Assembly (NCBI RefSeq): GCF_025399795.1
Contig: NZ_JAODTZ010000006.1
Location: 186,001 to 250,000, forward strand
Direction: 5' to 3'
Origin: Streptomyces rhizosphaerihabitans
GTDB taxonomy: Bacteria; Actinomycetota; Actinomycetes; Streptomycetales; Streptomycetaceae
DNA length: 64,000 nucleotides
Shown here: positions 1 to 9,920 of the stretch, in pieces
Numbering within the stretch: the first letter of the stretch is position 1
How the letters are laid out: every line of letters begins with the position of its first letter
Notes under the pieces: model-generated
What the model saw: only the letters and a program-made list of their open reading frames with translations
Database searches by the model: none
What the model was told of the DNA's origin: nothing
Program-made: the position numbers and the translations under genes

Positions 1-323
1 ACGTGGCCGTCGAGGCGCGCGAGCAGCTCCAGGCCGCGGGCATCCCCACGCGGGTCGTGTCCATGCCGTGCGTGGAGTGGTTCGACGAGCAGGACCAGGG
101 GTACCGGGACAGCGTCCTGCCGCCTTCGGTGAAGGCCCGTGTCTCGGTCGAGGCCGGAATCGGTCTCACCTGGCACCGATTCGTCGGGGACGCCGGACGC
201 ATTGTTTCGCTGGAGCACTTCGGTGCTTCGGCCGACGGCAAGGTGCTCTTCCGCGAATTCGGTTTCACTGCCGAGAACGTCGCCGAAGTCGCCCGGGAAT
301 CGATCGCCGCAGCCCAGCGCTGA
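1..323 (+). CDS. tkt: Transketolase, C-terminal fragment
   Basis: This is the last 107 or so residues of a transketolase whose start lies before the window. Transketolase is the thiamine-diphosphate enzyme that moves two-carbon units between sugar phosphates in the non-oxidative pentose phosphate pathway. The visible part is the C-terminal domain. It contains [16 protein letters not shown], the YRDSVLP segment, KARVSVEAG, and the [10 protein letters not shown] stretch that ends typical bacterial transketolases, followed by a short helix to the TGA stop. The gene is followed after 34 bases by tal on the same strand, the usual actinobacterial order tkt-tal-zwf-opcA-pgl, so co-transcription is likely. 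Identity is sure from the domain and the context; nothing can be said of the active site, which is upstream of the window. Confidence 0.93.
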   Translation, partial: VAVEAREQLQAAGIPTRVVSMPCVEWFDEQDQGYRDSVLPPSVKARVSVEAGIGLTWHRFVGDAGRIVSLEHFGASADGKVLFREFGFTAENVAEVARESIAAAQR

Positions 324-357
324 CGCCGACAAACGACACGTAGGAGATGCAATTTCC

Positions 358-1476
358 ATGACAGACGCACTCAAGCGCCTCTCCGAGGAAGGCGTCGCGA
401 TCTGGCTGGACGACCTGTCGCGCAAGCGGATCACGTCCGGCAACCTTGCCGAAGTGATCGACCAGCAGCACGTCGTGGGCGTCACCACCAACCCGTCGAT
501 CTTCCAGAAGGCGATCAGCAGCGGAGACGGTTACGAGCAGCAGGTTTCCGAACTCGCCGCCCGCAAGGTCACCGTCGAGGAAGCCATCCGCATGATCACC
601 ACGGCGGACGTCCGCGACGCCGCCGACATCCTGCGCCCCGTCTTCGACGCCACCGGCGGCCAGGACGGCCGGGTCTCGATCGAGGTCGACCCGCGTCTGG
701 CGCACAACACCACGGCGACCATCGCCGAGGCCAAGCAGCTGGCCTGGCTGGTGGACCGCCCCAACACCCTCATCAAGATCCCGGCCACCAAGGCGGGTCT
801 GCCGGCGATCACCGAGGTCATCGGGCTCGGTATCAGCGTCAACGTCACGCTGATCTTCTCGCTGGAGCGCTACCGCGAGGTCATGGAGGCCTTCCTCGCC
901 GGCCTGGAGAAGGCCAAGGAGCGCGGCCTGGACCTCTCGAAGATCCACTCCGTGGCGTCCTTCTTCGTGTCCCGCGTGGACACCGAGATCGACAAGCGGC
1001 TCGACGCCCTGGGCACGCCGGAGGCCAAGGCCGCCCGCGGCAAGGCGGGCGTCGCCAACGCCCGGCTCGCCTACGAGGCGTACGAGGAAGTCTTCTCCAC
1101 CGACCGCTGGGCCGTCCTCGACCGGGCGCAGGCCAACAAGCAGCGTCCGCTGTGGGCCTCGACCGGCGTCAAGGACCCGGCGTACAAGGACACCCTGTAC
1201 GTCGACGAGCTGGTCGCGCCGAACACCGTGAACACCATGCCGGAGGCCACGCTGCAGGCCACCGAGGACCACGGTCGGATCACCGGCAACACCATCGCCG
1301 GTACGTACGAGCAGTCCCGCGCCGAACTCGACGCCGTCGAGAAGCTCGGGATCGCGTACGACGACGTGGTCCAGCTCCTTGAGGACGAGGGCGTCGAGAA
1401 GTTCGAGTCCGCCTGGAACGACCTGCTCAAGTCGACCGAGGCGGAGCTCCAGCGCCTCGCCCCTTCGGAGGGCTGA
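358..1476 (+). CDS. tal: Transaldolase
   Basis: A 372-residue transaldolase. It transfers a dihydroxyacetone unit between sedoheptulose-7-phosphate and glyceraldehyde-3-phosphate, linking the pentose phosphate pathway to glycolysis in the cytoplasm. The protein begins [20 protein letters not shown]. It has the substrate-loop motif [11 protein letters not shown] near residue 45 and the Schiff-base lysine in [12 protein letters not shown] near residue 140. The length is that of the long actinobacterial/cyanobacterial class. The ATG at 358 is chosen because AGGAG (342-346) lies 11 bases upstream and the sequence from there matches the family; an in-frame upstream extension runs back into tkt and is not believable. 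It sits 34 bases after tkt and 4 bases before zwf, so it is an internal operon gene. Confidence 0.96.
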   Translation: MTDALKRLSEEGVAIWLDDLSRKRITSGNLAEVIDQQHVVGVTTNPSIFQKAISSGDGYEQQVSELAARKVTVEEAIRMITTADVRDAADILRPVFDATGGQDGRVSIEVDPRLAHNTTATIAEAKQLAWLVDRPNTLIKIPATKAGLPAITEVIGLGISVNVTLIFSLERYREVMEAFLAGLEKAKERGLDLSKIHSVASFFVSRVDTEIDKRLDALGTPEAKAARGKAGVANARLAYEAYEEVFSTDRWAVLDRAQANKQRPLWASTGVKDPAYKDTLYVDELVAPNTVNTMPEATLQATEDHGRITGNTIAGTYEQSRAELDAVEKLGIAYDDVVQLLEDEGVEKFESAWNDLLKSTEAELQRLAPSEG

Positions 1477-1480
1477 AATC

Positions 1481-3004
1481 TTGTCGAGCAGCAACCCGCT
1501 GCGTGACCCCGCAGACCGACGGCTCCCGCGTATCGCGGGGCCGTCGGGCCTGGTCATCTTCGGCGTCACGGGCGATTTGTCACGTAAAAAGCTGATGCCC
1601 GCGGTGTATGACCTCGCCAACCGGGGACTGCTGCCGCCGGGCTTCTCCCTCGTCGGGTTCGCCCGTCGCGAGTGGGCCCACGAGGACTTCGCCCAGGAGG
1701 TCCACGACGCGGTCAAGGAGCATGCCCGAACGCCCTTCCGCGAGGAGGTCTGGCAGCAGCTCGTCCAGGGCATGCGTTTCGTCCAGGGCACCTTCGACGA
1801 CGACGACTCCTTCGAGCGGCTGCGCTCCACCATCGACGAGCTGGACAAGGCACAGGGCACGGGCGGCAACTTCGCCTTCTACCTGTCCGTGCCGCCGTCC
1901 GCCTTCCCGGTGGTCATCCAGCAGCTGAAGAAGCACCGGCTGGCGGACCAGTCGAACGGCTCCTGGCGGCGCGCGGTCATCGAGAAGCCCTTCGGTCACG
2001 ACCTCAAGTCGGCCGAGGAGCTCAACTCGATCGTGCACGAGGTCTTCGCCCCGGACCAGGTCTTCCGCATCGACCACTACCTGGGCAAGGAGACGGTCCA
2101 GAACATCCTGGCGCTGCGCTTCGCCAACACGATGTTCGAGCCGATCTGGAACCGGTCCTTCGTCGACCACGTGCAGATCACCATGGCCGAGGACATCGGT
2201 ATCGGCGGCCGGGCCGGCTACTACGACGGCATCGGCGCCGCCCGTGACGTCATCCAGAACCACCTGCTCCAGCTGATGGCGCTGACCGCGATGGAGGAGC
2301 CCTCCTCCTTCGACGCGGACGCGCTCGCCGCGGAGAAGACCAAGGTGCTCGGCGCGACCAGGCTGCCGAAGGACCTGGGCAGGAGCACGGTCCGCGGCCA
2401 GTACGCGACGGGGTGGCAGGGCGGAGAGAAGGTCGTCGGCTACCTCCAGGAAGACGGCATCGACCCCAAGTCGAAGACCGACACCTTCGCCGCGATCAAG
2501 GTGGAGGTGGACAACCGCCGCTGGGCCGGGGTCCCGTTCTACCTGCGCACCGGCAAGCGTCTGGGCCGCCGTGTCACCGAGATCGCGGTCGTCTTCCAGC
2601 GCGCCCCGCACTCCCCCTTCGACCACACGGCGACGGAGGAGCTGGGCCAGAACGCGATCGTCTTCCGCGTCCAGCCCGACGAGGGCGTCACGGTCCGCTT
2701 CGGCTCCAAGGTTCCCGGCACCTCCATGGAGATCCGGGACGTCTCGATGGACTTCGCGTACGGCGAGTCCTTCACGGAGTCGAGCCCGGAGGCGTACGAG
2801 CGTCTGATCCTCGACGTGCTGCTCGGTGACTCGAACCTCTTCCCGCGCACCGAGGAGGTCGAGCTGTCCTGGAAGATCCTCGACCCGATCGAGCAGTACT
2901 GGGACAAGCACGGCAAGCCCGCGCAGTACCCCTCGGGCACCTGGGGTCCCGTCGAGGCGGACGAAATGCTCGAGCGAGACGGACGGAGCTGGCGTCGCCC
3001 ATGA
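1481..3004 (+). CDS. zwf: Glucose-6-phosphate 1-dehydrogenase
   Basis: A 507-residue glucose-6-phosphate dehydrogenase that oxidises glucose-6-phosphate to 6-phosphogluconolactone with NADP+, the entry step of the oxidative pentose phosphate pathway. The N-terminal Rossmann fingerprint is GVTGDLSRKK near residue 30. The EKPFGHD element and the active-site RIDHYLGKE signature follow in the first half, and the C-terminal domain contains RTGKRLGRRVTEI. The start is taken as TTG at 1481: GGAGG (1467-1471) precedes it by 9 bases and the protein then has the family length. Its stop overlaps the opcA start by 4 bases (ATGA). OpcA, its assembly/activation partner, directly follows, which supports the assignment. 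Streptomyces often carry two zwf copies; this is the one linked to tal and opcA. Confidence 0.96.
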   Translation: MSSSNPLRDPADRRLPRIAGPSGLVIFGVTGDLSRKKLMPAVYDLANRGLLPPGFSLVGFARREWAHEDFAQEVHDAVKEHARTPFREEVWQQLVQGMRFVQGTFDDDDSFERLRSTIDELDKAQGTGGNFAFYLSVPPSAFPVVIQQLKKHRLADQSNGSWRRAVIEKPFGHDLKSAEELNSIVHEVFAPDQVFRIDHYLGKETVQNILALRFANTMFEPIWNRSFVDHVQITMAEDIGIGGRAGYYDGIGAARDVIQNHLLQLMALTAMEEPSSFDADALAAEKTKVLGATRLPKDLGRSTVRGQYATGWQGGEKVVGYLQEDGIDPKSKTDTFAAIKVEVDNRRWAGVPFYLRTGKRLGRRVTEIAVVFQRAPHSPFDHTATEELGQNAIVFRVQPDEGVTVRFGSKVPGTSMEIRDVSMDFAYGESFTESSPEAYERLILDVLLGDSNLFPRTEEVELSWKILDPIEQYWDKHGKPAQYPSGTWGPVEADEMLERDGRSWRRP

Positions 3005-4068
3005 AGACCGATCTCACGGACACCACGGCCAGCAAGGTCAACAAGGCGCTCGTCCAGGGCCGCCGCGCCATCGGCACCCCCGCCGTCGGCATGGTGCTCA
3101 CCCTCGTCATCGTCACCGACGAGGAGAACGCCTACGACGCCCTGAAGGCCGCCAACGAGGCCTCGCGCGAGCACCCCTCGCGCACCCTCGTGGTCATCAA
3201 GCGCGTCTCCCGCTCGCCCCGCGACCGCACGAAGTCGCGCCTCGACGCCGAGGTGCGGCTCGGGGCGGAGGCGGGCACCGGCGAGACGGTGGTGCTGCGC
3301 CTGTACGGCGAGGTGATCAACCACGCCCAGTCGGTGGTCCTGCCGCTGCTGCTGCCGGACGCGCCCGTCGTCGTCTGGTGGCCGGTGAACGCGCCGCTCG
3401 ACCCGGCGAAGGACCCGCTCGGCTCGCTCGCCCAGCGCCGGGTGACCGACACCTACGCCGCCGAGGCTCCGGTACGGGAGCTCAACGCCCGCGCCGAGGC
3501 CTACACCCCGGGCGACACGGACCTGTCGTGGACCCGCATCACGCCCTGGCGTTCGATGCTGGCCGCGGCCCTGGACCAGGTCACCTGCGACGTGGACGCG
3601 GTCGAGGTGGAGGGCGAGGAGTTCAACCCGAGCTGCGAGCTGCTCGCGATGTGGCTCGCGGACCGGCTGGAGGTCCCCGTCAAGCGCTCGCTGTCCTCGG
3701 GCCCCGGTCTCACCGCGGTGCGGCTGGAGACGAGCTGTGGCCCGATCGTCCTGGACCGCGCCGACGGCACGCTCGCGACGCTGTCCATCCAGGGGCAGCC
3801 CGACCGTGCGGTGGCGCTCAAGCGCCGCGACACGGCCGAGCTGATGGCGGAGGAGCTGCGCCGCCTCGACCCGGACGACACCTACGCCTCGGCGCTGCGC
3901 TACGGGGTGAACCGGCTGAACACGGCGACGGACACGGCCGAGGCCGGGTCCTCGGGCGGTACCGCGACCGCCACGAAGGCGGCCCCGGCCGCCAAGGACT
4001 CCCCCGCCGGGGTGGCCGAGAAGGCGCTCGCCAAGAAGGCCGCGGCGGACCGGGCGGCCGCCGAGTGA
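3001..4068 (+). CDS. opcA: Glucose-6-phosphate dehydrogenase assembly protein OpcA
   Basis: A 355-residue OpcA family protein. In cyanobacteria and actinobacteria OpcA is needed for full assembly or activity of glucose-6-phosphate dehydrogenase; it has no known catalytic reaction of its own. The conserved core spans roughly residues 1-300 and includes RTLVVIKR, the VVLPLLLPDAPVVVWWP strand and WTRITPWRSMLAAALDQ. The last 45 or so residues are a low-complexity Ala/Lys/Thr tail, typical of high-GC actinomycete versions. The ATG overlaps the zwf stop by 4 bases and its own TGA overlaps the GTG of pgl by 4 bases, so zwf, opcA and pgl are translationally coupled. Family assignment is firm; the tail has no assigned role. 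Confidence 0.95.
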   Translation: MKTDLTDTTASKVNKALVQGRRAIGTPAVGMVLTLVIVTDEENAYDALKAANEASREHPSRTLVVIKRVSRSPRDRTKSRLDAEVRLGAEAGTGETVVLRLYGEVINHAQSVVLPLLLPDAPVVVWWPVNAPLDPAKDPLGSLAQRRVTDTYAAEAPVRELNARAEAYTPGDTDLSWTRITPWRSMLAAALDQVTCDVDAVEVEGEEFNPSCELLAMWLADRLEVPVKRSLSSGPGLTAVRLETSCGPIVLDRADGTLATLSIQGQPDRAVALKRRDTAELMAEELRRLDPDDTYASALRYGVNRLNTATDTAEAGSSGGTATATKAAPAAKDSPAGVAEKALAKKAAADRAAAE

Positions 4069-4847
4069 ACACCCCGCAGCTCGTCGTCCACCGCGACAAG
4101 GAACTGATGGCCCAGGCCGCGGCGGCGCGGCTGATCACGAAGATCGTGGACGCGCAGGCCTCGCGCGGCTACGCCTCGATCGTGCTCACCGGCGGGCGCA
4201 ACGGCAACGGGCTCCTCGCGGCACTCGCGTCCGCGCCCGCTCGGGACGCGGTCGACTGGGCGCACCTCGACCTGTGGTGGGGCGACGAGCGGTACCTCCC
4301 CGAGGGCGACCCCGACCGCAATGACACGCAGGCCCGCGCGGCCCTGCTCGACGCGGTACCGCTGGACCCGGCGCGGGTGCACTCGATGCCCGTGTCCGAC
4401 GGTCCGTTCGGCGCGGACGTGGAGGCGGCGGCGGAGGCGTACGCGGCGGAGCTCGCGAAGGCCGCCGGGCCGGAGAACCACGGCCCGGTCCCGTCCTTCG
4501 ACGTCCTGATGCTGGGCGTCGGCCCGGACACCCATGTGGCCTCGCTCTTCCCGGAGCTGCCCGCGGTGCGGGAGACGGAGCGGACGGTGGTCGGTGTGCA
4601 CGGAGCGCCCAAGCCGCCGCCGACCCGGATCTCGCTGACCCTGCCCGCGATCCGCTCCGCCCGCGAGGTGTGGCTGCTCGCGGCCGGCGAGGACAAGGCG
4701 CAGGCTGCCGCCATCGCCCTGTCCGGCGCGGGTGAGATCCAGGCCCCGGCCGCCGGGGCGTACGGCCGCTCACGCACCCTGTGGCTCCTGGACGCGGCGG
4801 CGGCATCCCAGCTGCCGCGGTCGCTCTATCCACCGGCTTCCGCCTGA
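4065..4847 (+). CDS. pgl: 6-phosphogluconolactonase
   Basis: A 260-residue 6-phosphogluconolactonase (DevB/SOL type) that hydrolyses 6-phosphogluconolactone, the product of Zwf, to 6-phosphogluconate. Visible family motifs are SIVLTGGRNGNGLL near residue 38, the DLWWGDERYLPEGDPDRND signature near residue 68, and FDVLMLGVGPDTHVASLFPE near residue 145. The GTG start at 4065 overlaps the opcA stop (GTGA). Alternative longer reading in this frame runs through opcA in the wrong register and is rejected. This is the last gene of the pentose phosphate operon: a perfect hairpin follows one base after the stop. Confidence 0.95.
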   Translation: MNTPQLVVHRDKELMAQAAAARLITKIVDAQASRGYASIVLTGGRNGNGLLAALASAPARDAVDWAHLDLWWGDERYLPEGDPDRNDTQARAALLDAVPLDPARVHSMPVSDGPFGADVEAAAEAYAAELAKAAGPENHGPVPSFDVLMLGVGPDTHVASLFPELPAVRETERTVVGVHGAPKPPPTRISLTLPAIRSAREVWLLAAGEDKAQAAAIALSGAGEIQAPAAGAYGRSRTLWLLDAAAASQLPRSLYPPASA

Positions 4848-4848
4848 G

Positions 4849-4887
4849 CAGGGGTGGGCGGGGTCGGTCCGACCCCGCCCACCCCTG
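4849..4887. terminator. Bidirectional intrinsic terminator between pgl and the helicase gene
   Basis: A perfect inverted repeat with 19-base arms (4849-4867 and 4869-4887) around a single T sits between the convergent ends of pgl (4847) and the helicase gene (4902). There is no long T tract, which is usual for Streptomyces hairpin terminators. By position it should serve both strands. Confidence 0.85.
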
Positions 4888-4901
4888 CCCACCCGGTCCG
4901 G

Positions 4902-7900
4902 TCAGCGGGCCGCGTTGATGCGGTCCTGTCCGCCCTCCAGTCGGCCCTGCCGGTGCAGTTCCGCGATGTCGGCCGCCAGGCAGTCGCGGATGTCCTTGCC
5001 CGTGCGGCGCCAGCCGAAGAACTCGCACGCCTGCTTGATCAGCTCGTCCTCGGACATTCCAGGGCACTCGGCGGCCAGCTCGCACAGCGCGACGTGCCGC
5101 TCGGCGGGGGCGATGTGCACGACCTTGCGGATCGTGTCGCCGTCCTCGGGATGCCGAGCCCTGACCACGTCGTGGCCCTCCGTGTCGAAGAACGCTCCGT
5201 CCATCGAGACGAGACCCGAGCGGACCAGGGTGTGCGCCACCTCCCGGACGTTGTCCCGGATACGGCTGCCCGCCCGGGCGACGCCCCAGGCCTCGCGGGC
5301 ACGCTGCACCAGCAGATCCTCGTGGATCGGCCCCTCGGCCTCGATGACCTGTGCCAGCAGCTTGCGCAGCGTGGGCCGGGCCTCTGGCGTGTGCAGTTCG
5401 TGGCGGGGCCGCACCACGACCGCCTCGGTCCGGTACGGGGTGCTCCACTCCCGTTCCGCGCCGCTGTCGACCGGCACACGTTCGTACTCCGGCTCCGCCG
5501 GTTCGGGCGTGCGCGGGAGAGGCGGCGCGGCCGACCGCGCTCCGGCGCCTTCCACGGAGACCGGCGCCGACTTCGGTTCGGTCCGTCCCCCGGAAGGCGC
5601 GCCTTCTCCGGACGGTGTCCGTTCCCCGGAGGGTGACGGCGGCGCGGCCGGCGTCGTGACCGACGTGGTGAGCGGCCCCTGGACGATCGCCTGTTCGACC
5701 GCCTCCCGCAACCGCAGCTCCGCGGCGGCGCGCCCGCGGTACCAGTCGGTGCCCCAGATGCGGTGGAGACGCCAGCCGAGCCCGTTCAGTACCTGCTCAC
5801 GCAGCCGGTCCCGGTCCCGGGCCGCCTTCGAGGAGTGGTACATGGCACCGTCGCACTCGATACCGAGCGCGTAGGCGCCGGGCAGTTGCGGATGGCGCAC
5901 GCCGAGGTCGATGCGGTAGCCGGCGACGCCGACCTGCGGCTGGACCCGGTAGCCCCAGTCCCGCAGGACCGCGAGGACGGACTCCTCGAACGGGCTGTCC
6001 GGCTCGGCGTCCGTCTGGACGACGTCGCGGGCGAGGACGGACGGCCCGTTCTCGGCGTACTCGAGATAGCGCTTCAGGTACTGCACGCTCTCGTTGGGGC
6101 TGTCGGCCAGGCTCGTACCCCGGAAGGACGAGACGACTTCCATGCGGTAGCGGGCGCGGGTCACCGCCACGTTGAGGCGGCGCCAGCCACCGCCCTTGTT
6201 GATCGGGCCGAAGTTCAGCCCCAGCTTGCCGTGTTCATCAGGGCCGTACCCCACGGACATGATCATCACATCGCGCTCGTCACCCTGGACGGATTCCAGG
6301 TTCTTGACGAAGAAGCCGTCGAGACGGTCCTCGGTGAAGCAGTGGTCGAGGTCGGGCCGCGCGAGCCGCGCCTGCTGCACGGCCTGGTCGATCGCCGACG
6401 CCTGGGCCTGGGAGAGCGCGACGACGCCGAGGGTTCTGCCGGGCCGGGTGTCGAAGTGGTGGAGGACGCGTCGGGCGACGAAGTCCGCTTCGAGGCGGTT
6501 GTCACGCCGCCCGCCCCTGTCGTACACACCGTCGGCCTTCAGGAAGGCGACACCGACGTCGTTGCCCTCGTCCAGCGCTCCGGGGAAGGTCACCATCGCG
6601 TTGCCGTAGAACTCGCGGTTGCTGAAGGTGATCAGGTTCTCGTGACGGCTGCGGTAGTGCCAGGACAGCGGCAGTTCGCGCATGGCGCCGGCCTTGCAGG
6701 CATGCAGCAGGGATTCGAAGGAGTCCGGTACGTCCTGCGCGTACTCGTCGGTGTCGTCGTCCACCGAGGAGTCGAAGAACGAGGTCGGCGGCAGCTGCTT
6801 GTCGTCACCGGCCACGACGAGGGTGCGTCCCCGGTAGACGCAGTTGACCGCGTCGCTGGGCCGGACCTGGGACGCCTCGTCGAAGACCACCACGTCGAAG
6901 TGGAAGTCCGGCGGCAGGAATTGACTGACCGTCAGCGGGCTCATCATGAAGCACGGCTTGATCGACTGAACGACGTCGCGAGTCCTGCCGAGCAGTTCCC
7001 GTACCGGCATGTGGCGGGTCTTCTTCTCCGCCTCCCGGACGATGACGGCGCCCGCTCCCCCGGCGAACCTGCGTGGGCGCCGCTTGTTGCAGGCCTCGAT
7101 GACGGCGCCGCCCGCGGCGGCGATCAGCCTGCGGTCGGCCTCCTGGAAGTCGGTGACCCGCGCGTCGAGGTCGTCGGAGCGGGAACTGCGCAGGCGCTTG
7201 TCCGTGGCGAGGATGCCGTCGGCCCAGGCACGCAGCAGCGCCTGCTCGACGACATCGGCCAGCCGGCCGGGTTCGACACCCCGCTCGGCCGCGCTCACCA
7301 CGAGGTCGTCCGCACTGTGCCGGGCGAGCACGGCGAGGCCGTCGACGTAGGCGTGCCACACCTGTGGGCCCTGCTCGTCGCCGCGGAGGACCGCGATCAC
7401 CTGGTGGGCCTGGTCGAAGAGGCCCAGGAGGCCGGGCGAGAGCTGGGTGCGGCGGGCGGTGTCGAACAGATCGAGCAGGGTGTTGACGGACCGGGTCCAG
7501 CGATCGGCCCGAGCGCCGACCGTGGCACACCAGGCGCCGAGCGAGTGCCGGACGTTCTCGGCGAGCAGCTCCGGGAGCCGGTCCGCGTCGGCGTCGCAGG
7601 CGAGCCGCTCGGCGAGCAGGTCGCGGCGGTCGGCGTCCTGGCTCAGTACGGCGATACGGTCGGCCGTGGACAGCGCCAGGTCGAGATCCGCCAGGGCCTC
7701 CCGGGTGCGCGGGACATACCGGCCGAGGAGGGCGGTGTGACGGTCGGTCAGGCGGGCCAGCGCGGCCGCCGCGTCGCGCCACGCGAGCGCCTGCTCCAGC
7801 CGGCCCGGCAGCTGCTTGCCCCAGACACCGCTGCGCGTGAGCGCGGTCACGGCGTCGCGGTCGGCCTTGTACTGGGCCGAGAAGCGTCCCATCAGACCGC

Positions 7901-9920
7901 GGTGCCGATTCGCGAACCGGTCCACCAGGTCCGGCAGTTCGGCGCATGCGAGCACCTGCTCGCCGAAGACGTCCGAGGCCGTGCCACGGGCCGCGGCCTC
8001 GGCGTCCAGGGCTTGGCGCAGCTCCCCCGCCGCCGCGTGTGCCTGCCGCAGGACCTGGGCGTCGAACCATCCATGCGGCGGCCGGTGGGCGGCGCTCGTC
8101 AGATCGGCCAACTCGCACAGGGCGAAAGCCGTTTCGGCACGGTCCGCCTTCGGCAGGCCGAACAGGTCGGCGAGCTGGGCCACTTGTGCCGACACATCGT
8201 CGGGCAGGCCTCCGTCCACCGGTGCCGCCCCCTCCGGCGGGGTCTGCGAGTCCGGGAGACCCTCCCGCAAGGACCGCACCGCCTGCCGGACTTCGCGTAC
8301 CGACCGGGGTTCGTCCTGCGTCGCCGCGAAGGGACGGCGGCCGGTCGCCGTCAGCAGGGCGTCCAGGGCGTCCGCGGCTTCGGAGACCACCTGATGCGCG
8401 CAGGCGCCGGTCAGTCCGCGCCAGGGGAAGGACTCCCCTTCGGCGGCCGGGCGCCAGGCGCGGCCGATCGTGCGGGAGGCCGTGGCGAGTTCCTGCAGGG
8501 CACCGGCGGTCAGACCGCGGACGACCTTGGCGTTCTCCGCGGCCAGCGGCAGCTTCGGAGTGCCGGACTGCTCCAGCAGGACCAGGCGCCCGAGCACGTC
8601 GTGCAGGCTGCGCCCCAGCGGTTCCCGGGTCTCGTTCATGGCGGCGGCGTACGCGGACAGTTCTTCGCGCAGCTTGCGGGCCCGCTCCAGTTCGTGCTCG
8701 GCGGCGCCGGTGACGCGGACCTCGGTGGTCAGCACCCGGGCGAGTTCGGTGGCCACCGCTTTCTTGCTCGTGTCACCGCTGTGCAGTGCCATCACGAAGT
8801 CGCCGAGGCCCACGCCGCGCAGCCGGTTGCGTACGACGTCGAGCGCCGCGGCCTTCTCGCTGACGAACAGCACGCTGCGTCCGGCGTGCATGAGCGCGGC
8901 GATCATGTTGGTGATGGTCTGGCTCTTGCCGGTGCCGGGCGGGCCGCTCATGACGAAGGACCGCTGGTCGAGGGCGGCGGCGATGCACTGCCGCTGCGAG
9001 GCGTCGGCGTCGAGGACCAGGGGTGTCCGCTCGGGCAGCTGGACGTCGTCGATGCGGTCCAGGTCCGCCGGTTCGAAGGCGATCAGGTCGTCGGGCAGGC
9101 CGGCGTCGGGGCCGAGCGCGACGGCCCGGACCAGCGGATGGCCGAGCACCTGCTCCTCGTTCTGCTGGAGATCCTGGTACATGGCCTCCCGGTGCGAGGC
9201 GAACAGCCCGAGCACCACCCGCTCGTCCACCGACCAGCCCTTCAGGCCGGCCGCGACCGACCGGGCGGCGGAGATCACGGCGCGCAGATCCGTGACATCC
9301 GTGGCGGTGACCGGGCTCCAGTCCACCCCGAGCCGCTCCAGCTTCACGGCGAGCGCCGGATTGTGGATACGGTCCTGGTCGTCGGCCAGGTGGAGGCGAC
9401 AACGCCGGTTGCTGTCCCTGCGCAGTTCGACCGGGACGAGGAGCAGCGGAGCGGCGCTGCTCTGATCGGCGTCGGCCTCACGCCAGTCGAGCATGCCGAC
9501 GCCGAGCCAGAGCACCCACAGGCCGTAGTCGTTGTACATCTGGCCGGACTTCTGGCGCAGTTGGTACAGCGAGCTGTCGAGCGAGGCCTGGGTGGCCTTC
9601 TGCGTGACCAGCCCCGTCCGGGGCCGTCGGCCGGCGGCCCCGGTTCCTTCGTCGGCCGTCCCCTCCTCGCCCGCCTCTTCGGCGTCCGCCGTCTCGTCGA
9701 CGGCAGCGAAGTCCCAGCCCTTGGCGAGATCGGAGAGGAGAACGCCGGCGGAGGGCGTGGTGATCTCCAGGGTCGCCGTTCTGGTGTGCCGGAAGTTGAG
9801 CAGCCGGTTGCGCCCGCCCATGTCCAGCAGGGAGTTGCGCCAGCCGTCGAGAACGGCCTTCAGCCGGTCGAGACCGGGATCGCTGACAGAAGCGGACACG
9901 GTCCGGGACTGATCGGGCAT
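4902..9920 (-). CDS. DUF4011-SF1 helicase-nuclease-DUF3320 protein
   Basis: A 1672-residue multidomain protein. Residues 10-310 or so match the DUF4011 N-terminal region of giant superfamily-1 helicases (WRNSLLDMGGRNRLLNFRHT). A helicase core follows, with Walker A SGPPGTGKSQT near residue 325, Walker B VFDEASQ near 1012, GDDKQLPPTSFF, and the late motif VAVTRARYRMEVVSS. About residue 1310-1420 is a Vsr/DUF559-like nuclease fold (RVQPQVGVAGYRIDLG, GIECDGAMYHSS, RDRLREQVL). The C terminus, about 1510-1640, is DUF3320-like. The family is known mainly from genomic-island and antiphage contexts; this is established for relatives and inferred here. ATG 9918-9920 has AGGAGG (9931-9936) at good spacing. 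It stands alone on its strand between pgl and a sugar ABC operon. The region is absent from the short pgl-pgi interval I recall in other Streptomyces, suggesting acquisition. Confidence 0.85.
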   Translation of the reverse strand: MPDQSRTVSASVSDPGLDRLKAVLDGWRNSLLDMGGRNRLLNFRHTRTATLEITTPSAGVLLSDLAKGWDFAAVDETADAEEAGEEGTADEGTGAAGRRPRTGLVTQKATQASLDSSLYQLRQKSGQMYNDYGLWVLWLGVGMLDWREADADQSSAAPLLLVPVELRRDSNRRCRLHLADDQDRIHNPALAVKLERLGVDWSPVTATDVTDLRAVISAARSVAAGLKGWSVDERVVLGLFASHREAMYQDLQQNEEQVLGHPLVRAVALGPDAGLPDDLIAFEPADLDRIDDVQLPERTPLVLDADASQRQCIAAALDQRSFVMSGPPGTGKSQTITNMIAALMHAGRSVLFVSEKAAALDVVRNRLRGVGLGDFVMALHSGDTSKKAVATELARVLTTEVRVTGAAEHELERARKLREELSAYAAAMNETREPLGRSLHDVLGRLVLLEQSGTPKLPLAAENAKVVRGLTAGALQELATASRTIGRAWRPAAEGESFPWRGLTGACAHQVVSEAADALDALLTATGRRPFAATQDEPRSVREVRQAVRSLREGLPDSQTPPEGAAPVDGGLPDDVSAQVAQLADLFGLPKADRAETAFALCELADLTSAAHRPPHGWFDAQVLRQAHAAAGELRQALDAEAAARGTASDVFGEQVLACAELPDLVDRFANRHRGLMGRFSAQYKADRDAVTALTRSGVWGKQLPGRLEQALAWRDAAAALARLTDRHTALLGRYVPRTREALADLDLALSTADRIAVLSQDADRRDLLAERLACDADADRLPELLAENVRHSLGAWCATVGARADRWTRSVNTLLDLFDTARRTQLSPGLLGLFDQAHQVIAVLRGDEQGPQVWHAYVDGLAVLARHSADDLVVSAAERGVEPGRLADVVEQALLRAWADGILATDKRLRSSRSDDLDARVTDFQEADRRLIAAAGGAVIEACNKRRPRRFAGGAGAVIVREAEKKTRHMPVRELLGRTRDVVQSIKPCFMMSPLTVSQFLPPDFHFDVVVFDEASQVRPSDAVNCVYRGRTLVVAGDDKQLPPTSFFDSSVDDDTDEYAQDVPDSFESLLHACKAGAMRELPLSWHYRSRHENLITFSNREFYGNAMVTFPGALDEGNDVGVAFLKADGVYDRGGRRDNRLEADFVARRVLHHFDTRPGRTLGVVALSQAQASAIDQAVQQARLARPDLDHCFTEDRLDGFFVKNLESVQGDERDVMIMSVGYGPDEHGKLGLNFGPINKGGGWRRLNVAVTRARYRMEVVSSFRGTSLADSPNESVQYLKRYLEYAENGPSVLARDVVQTDAEPDSPFEESVLAVLRDWGYRVQPQVGVAGYRIDLGVRHPQLPGAYALGIECDGAMYHSSKAARDRDRLREQVLNGLGWRLHRIWGTDWYRGRAAAELRLREAVEQAIVQGPLTTSVTTPAAPPSPSGERTPSGEGAPSGGRTEPKSAPVSVEGAGARSAAPPLPRTPEPAEPEYERVPVDSGAEREWSTPYRTEAVVVRPRHELHTPEARPTLRKLLAQVIEAEGPIHEDLLVQRAREAWGVARAGSRIRDNVREVAHTLVRSGLVSMDGAFFDTEGHDVVRARHPEDGDTIRKVVHIAPAERHVALCELAAECPGMSEDELIKQACEFFGWRRTGKDIRDCLAADIAELHRQGRLEGGQDRINAAR

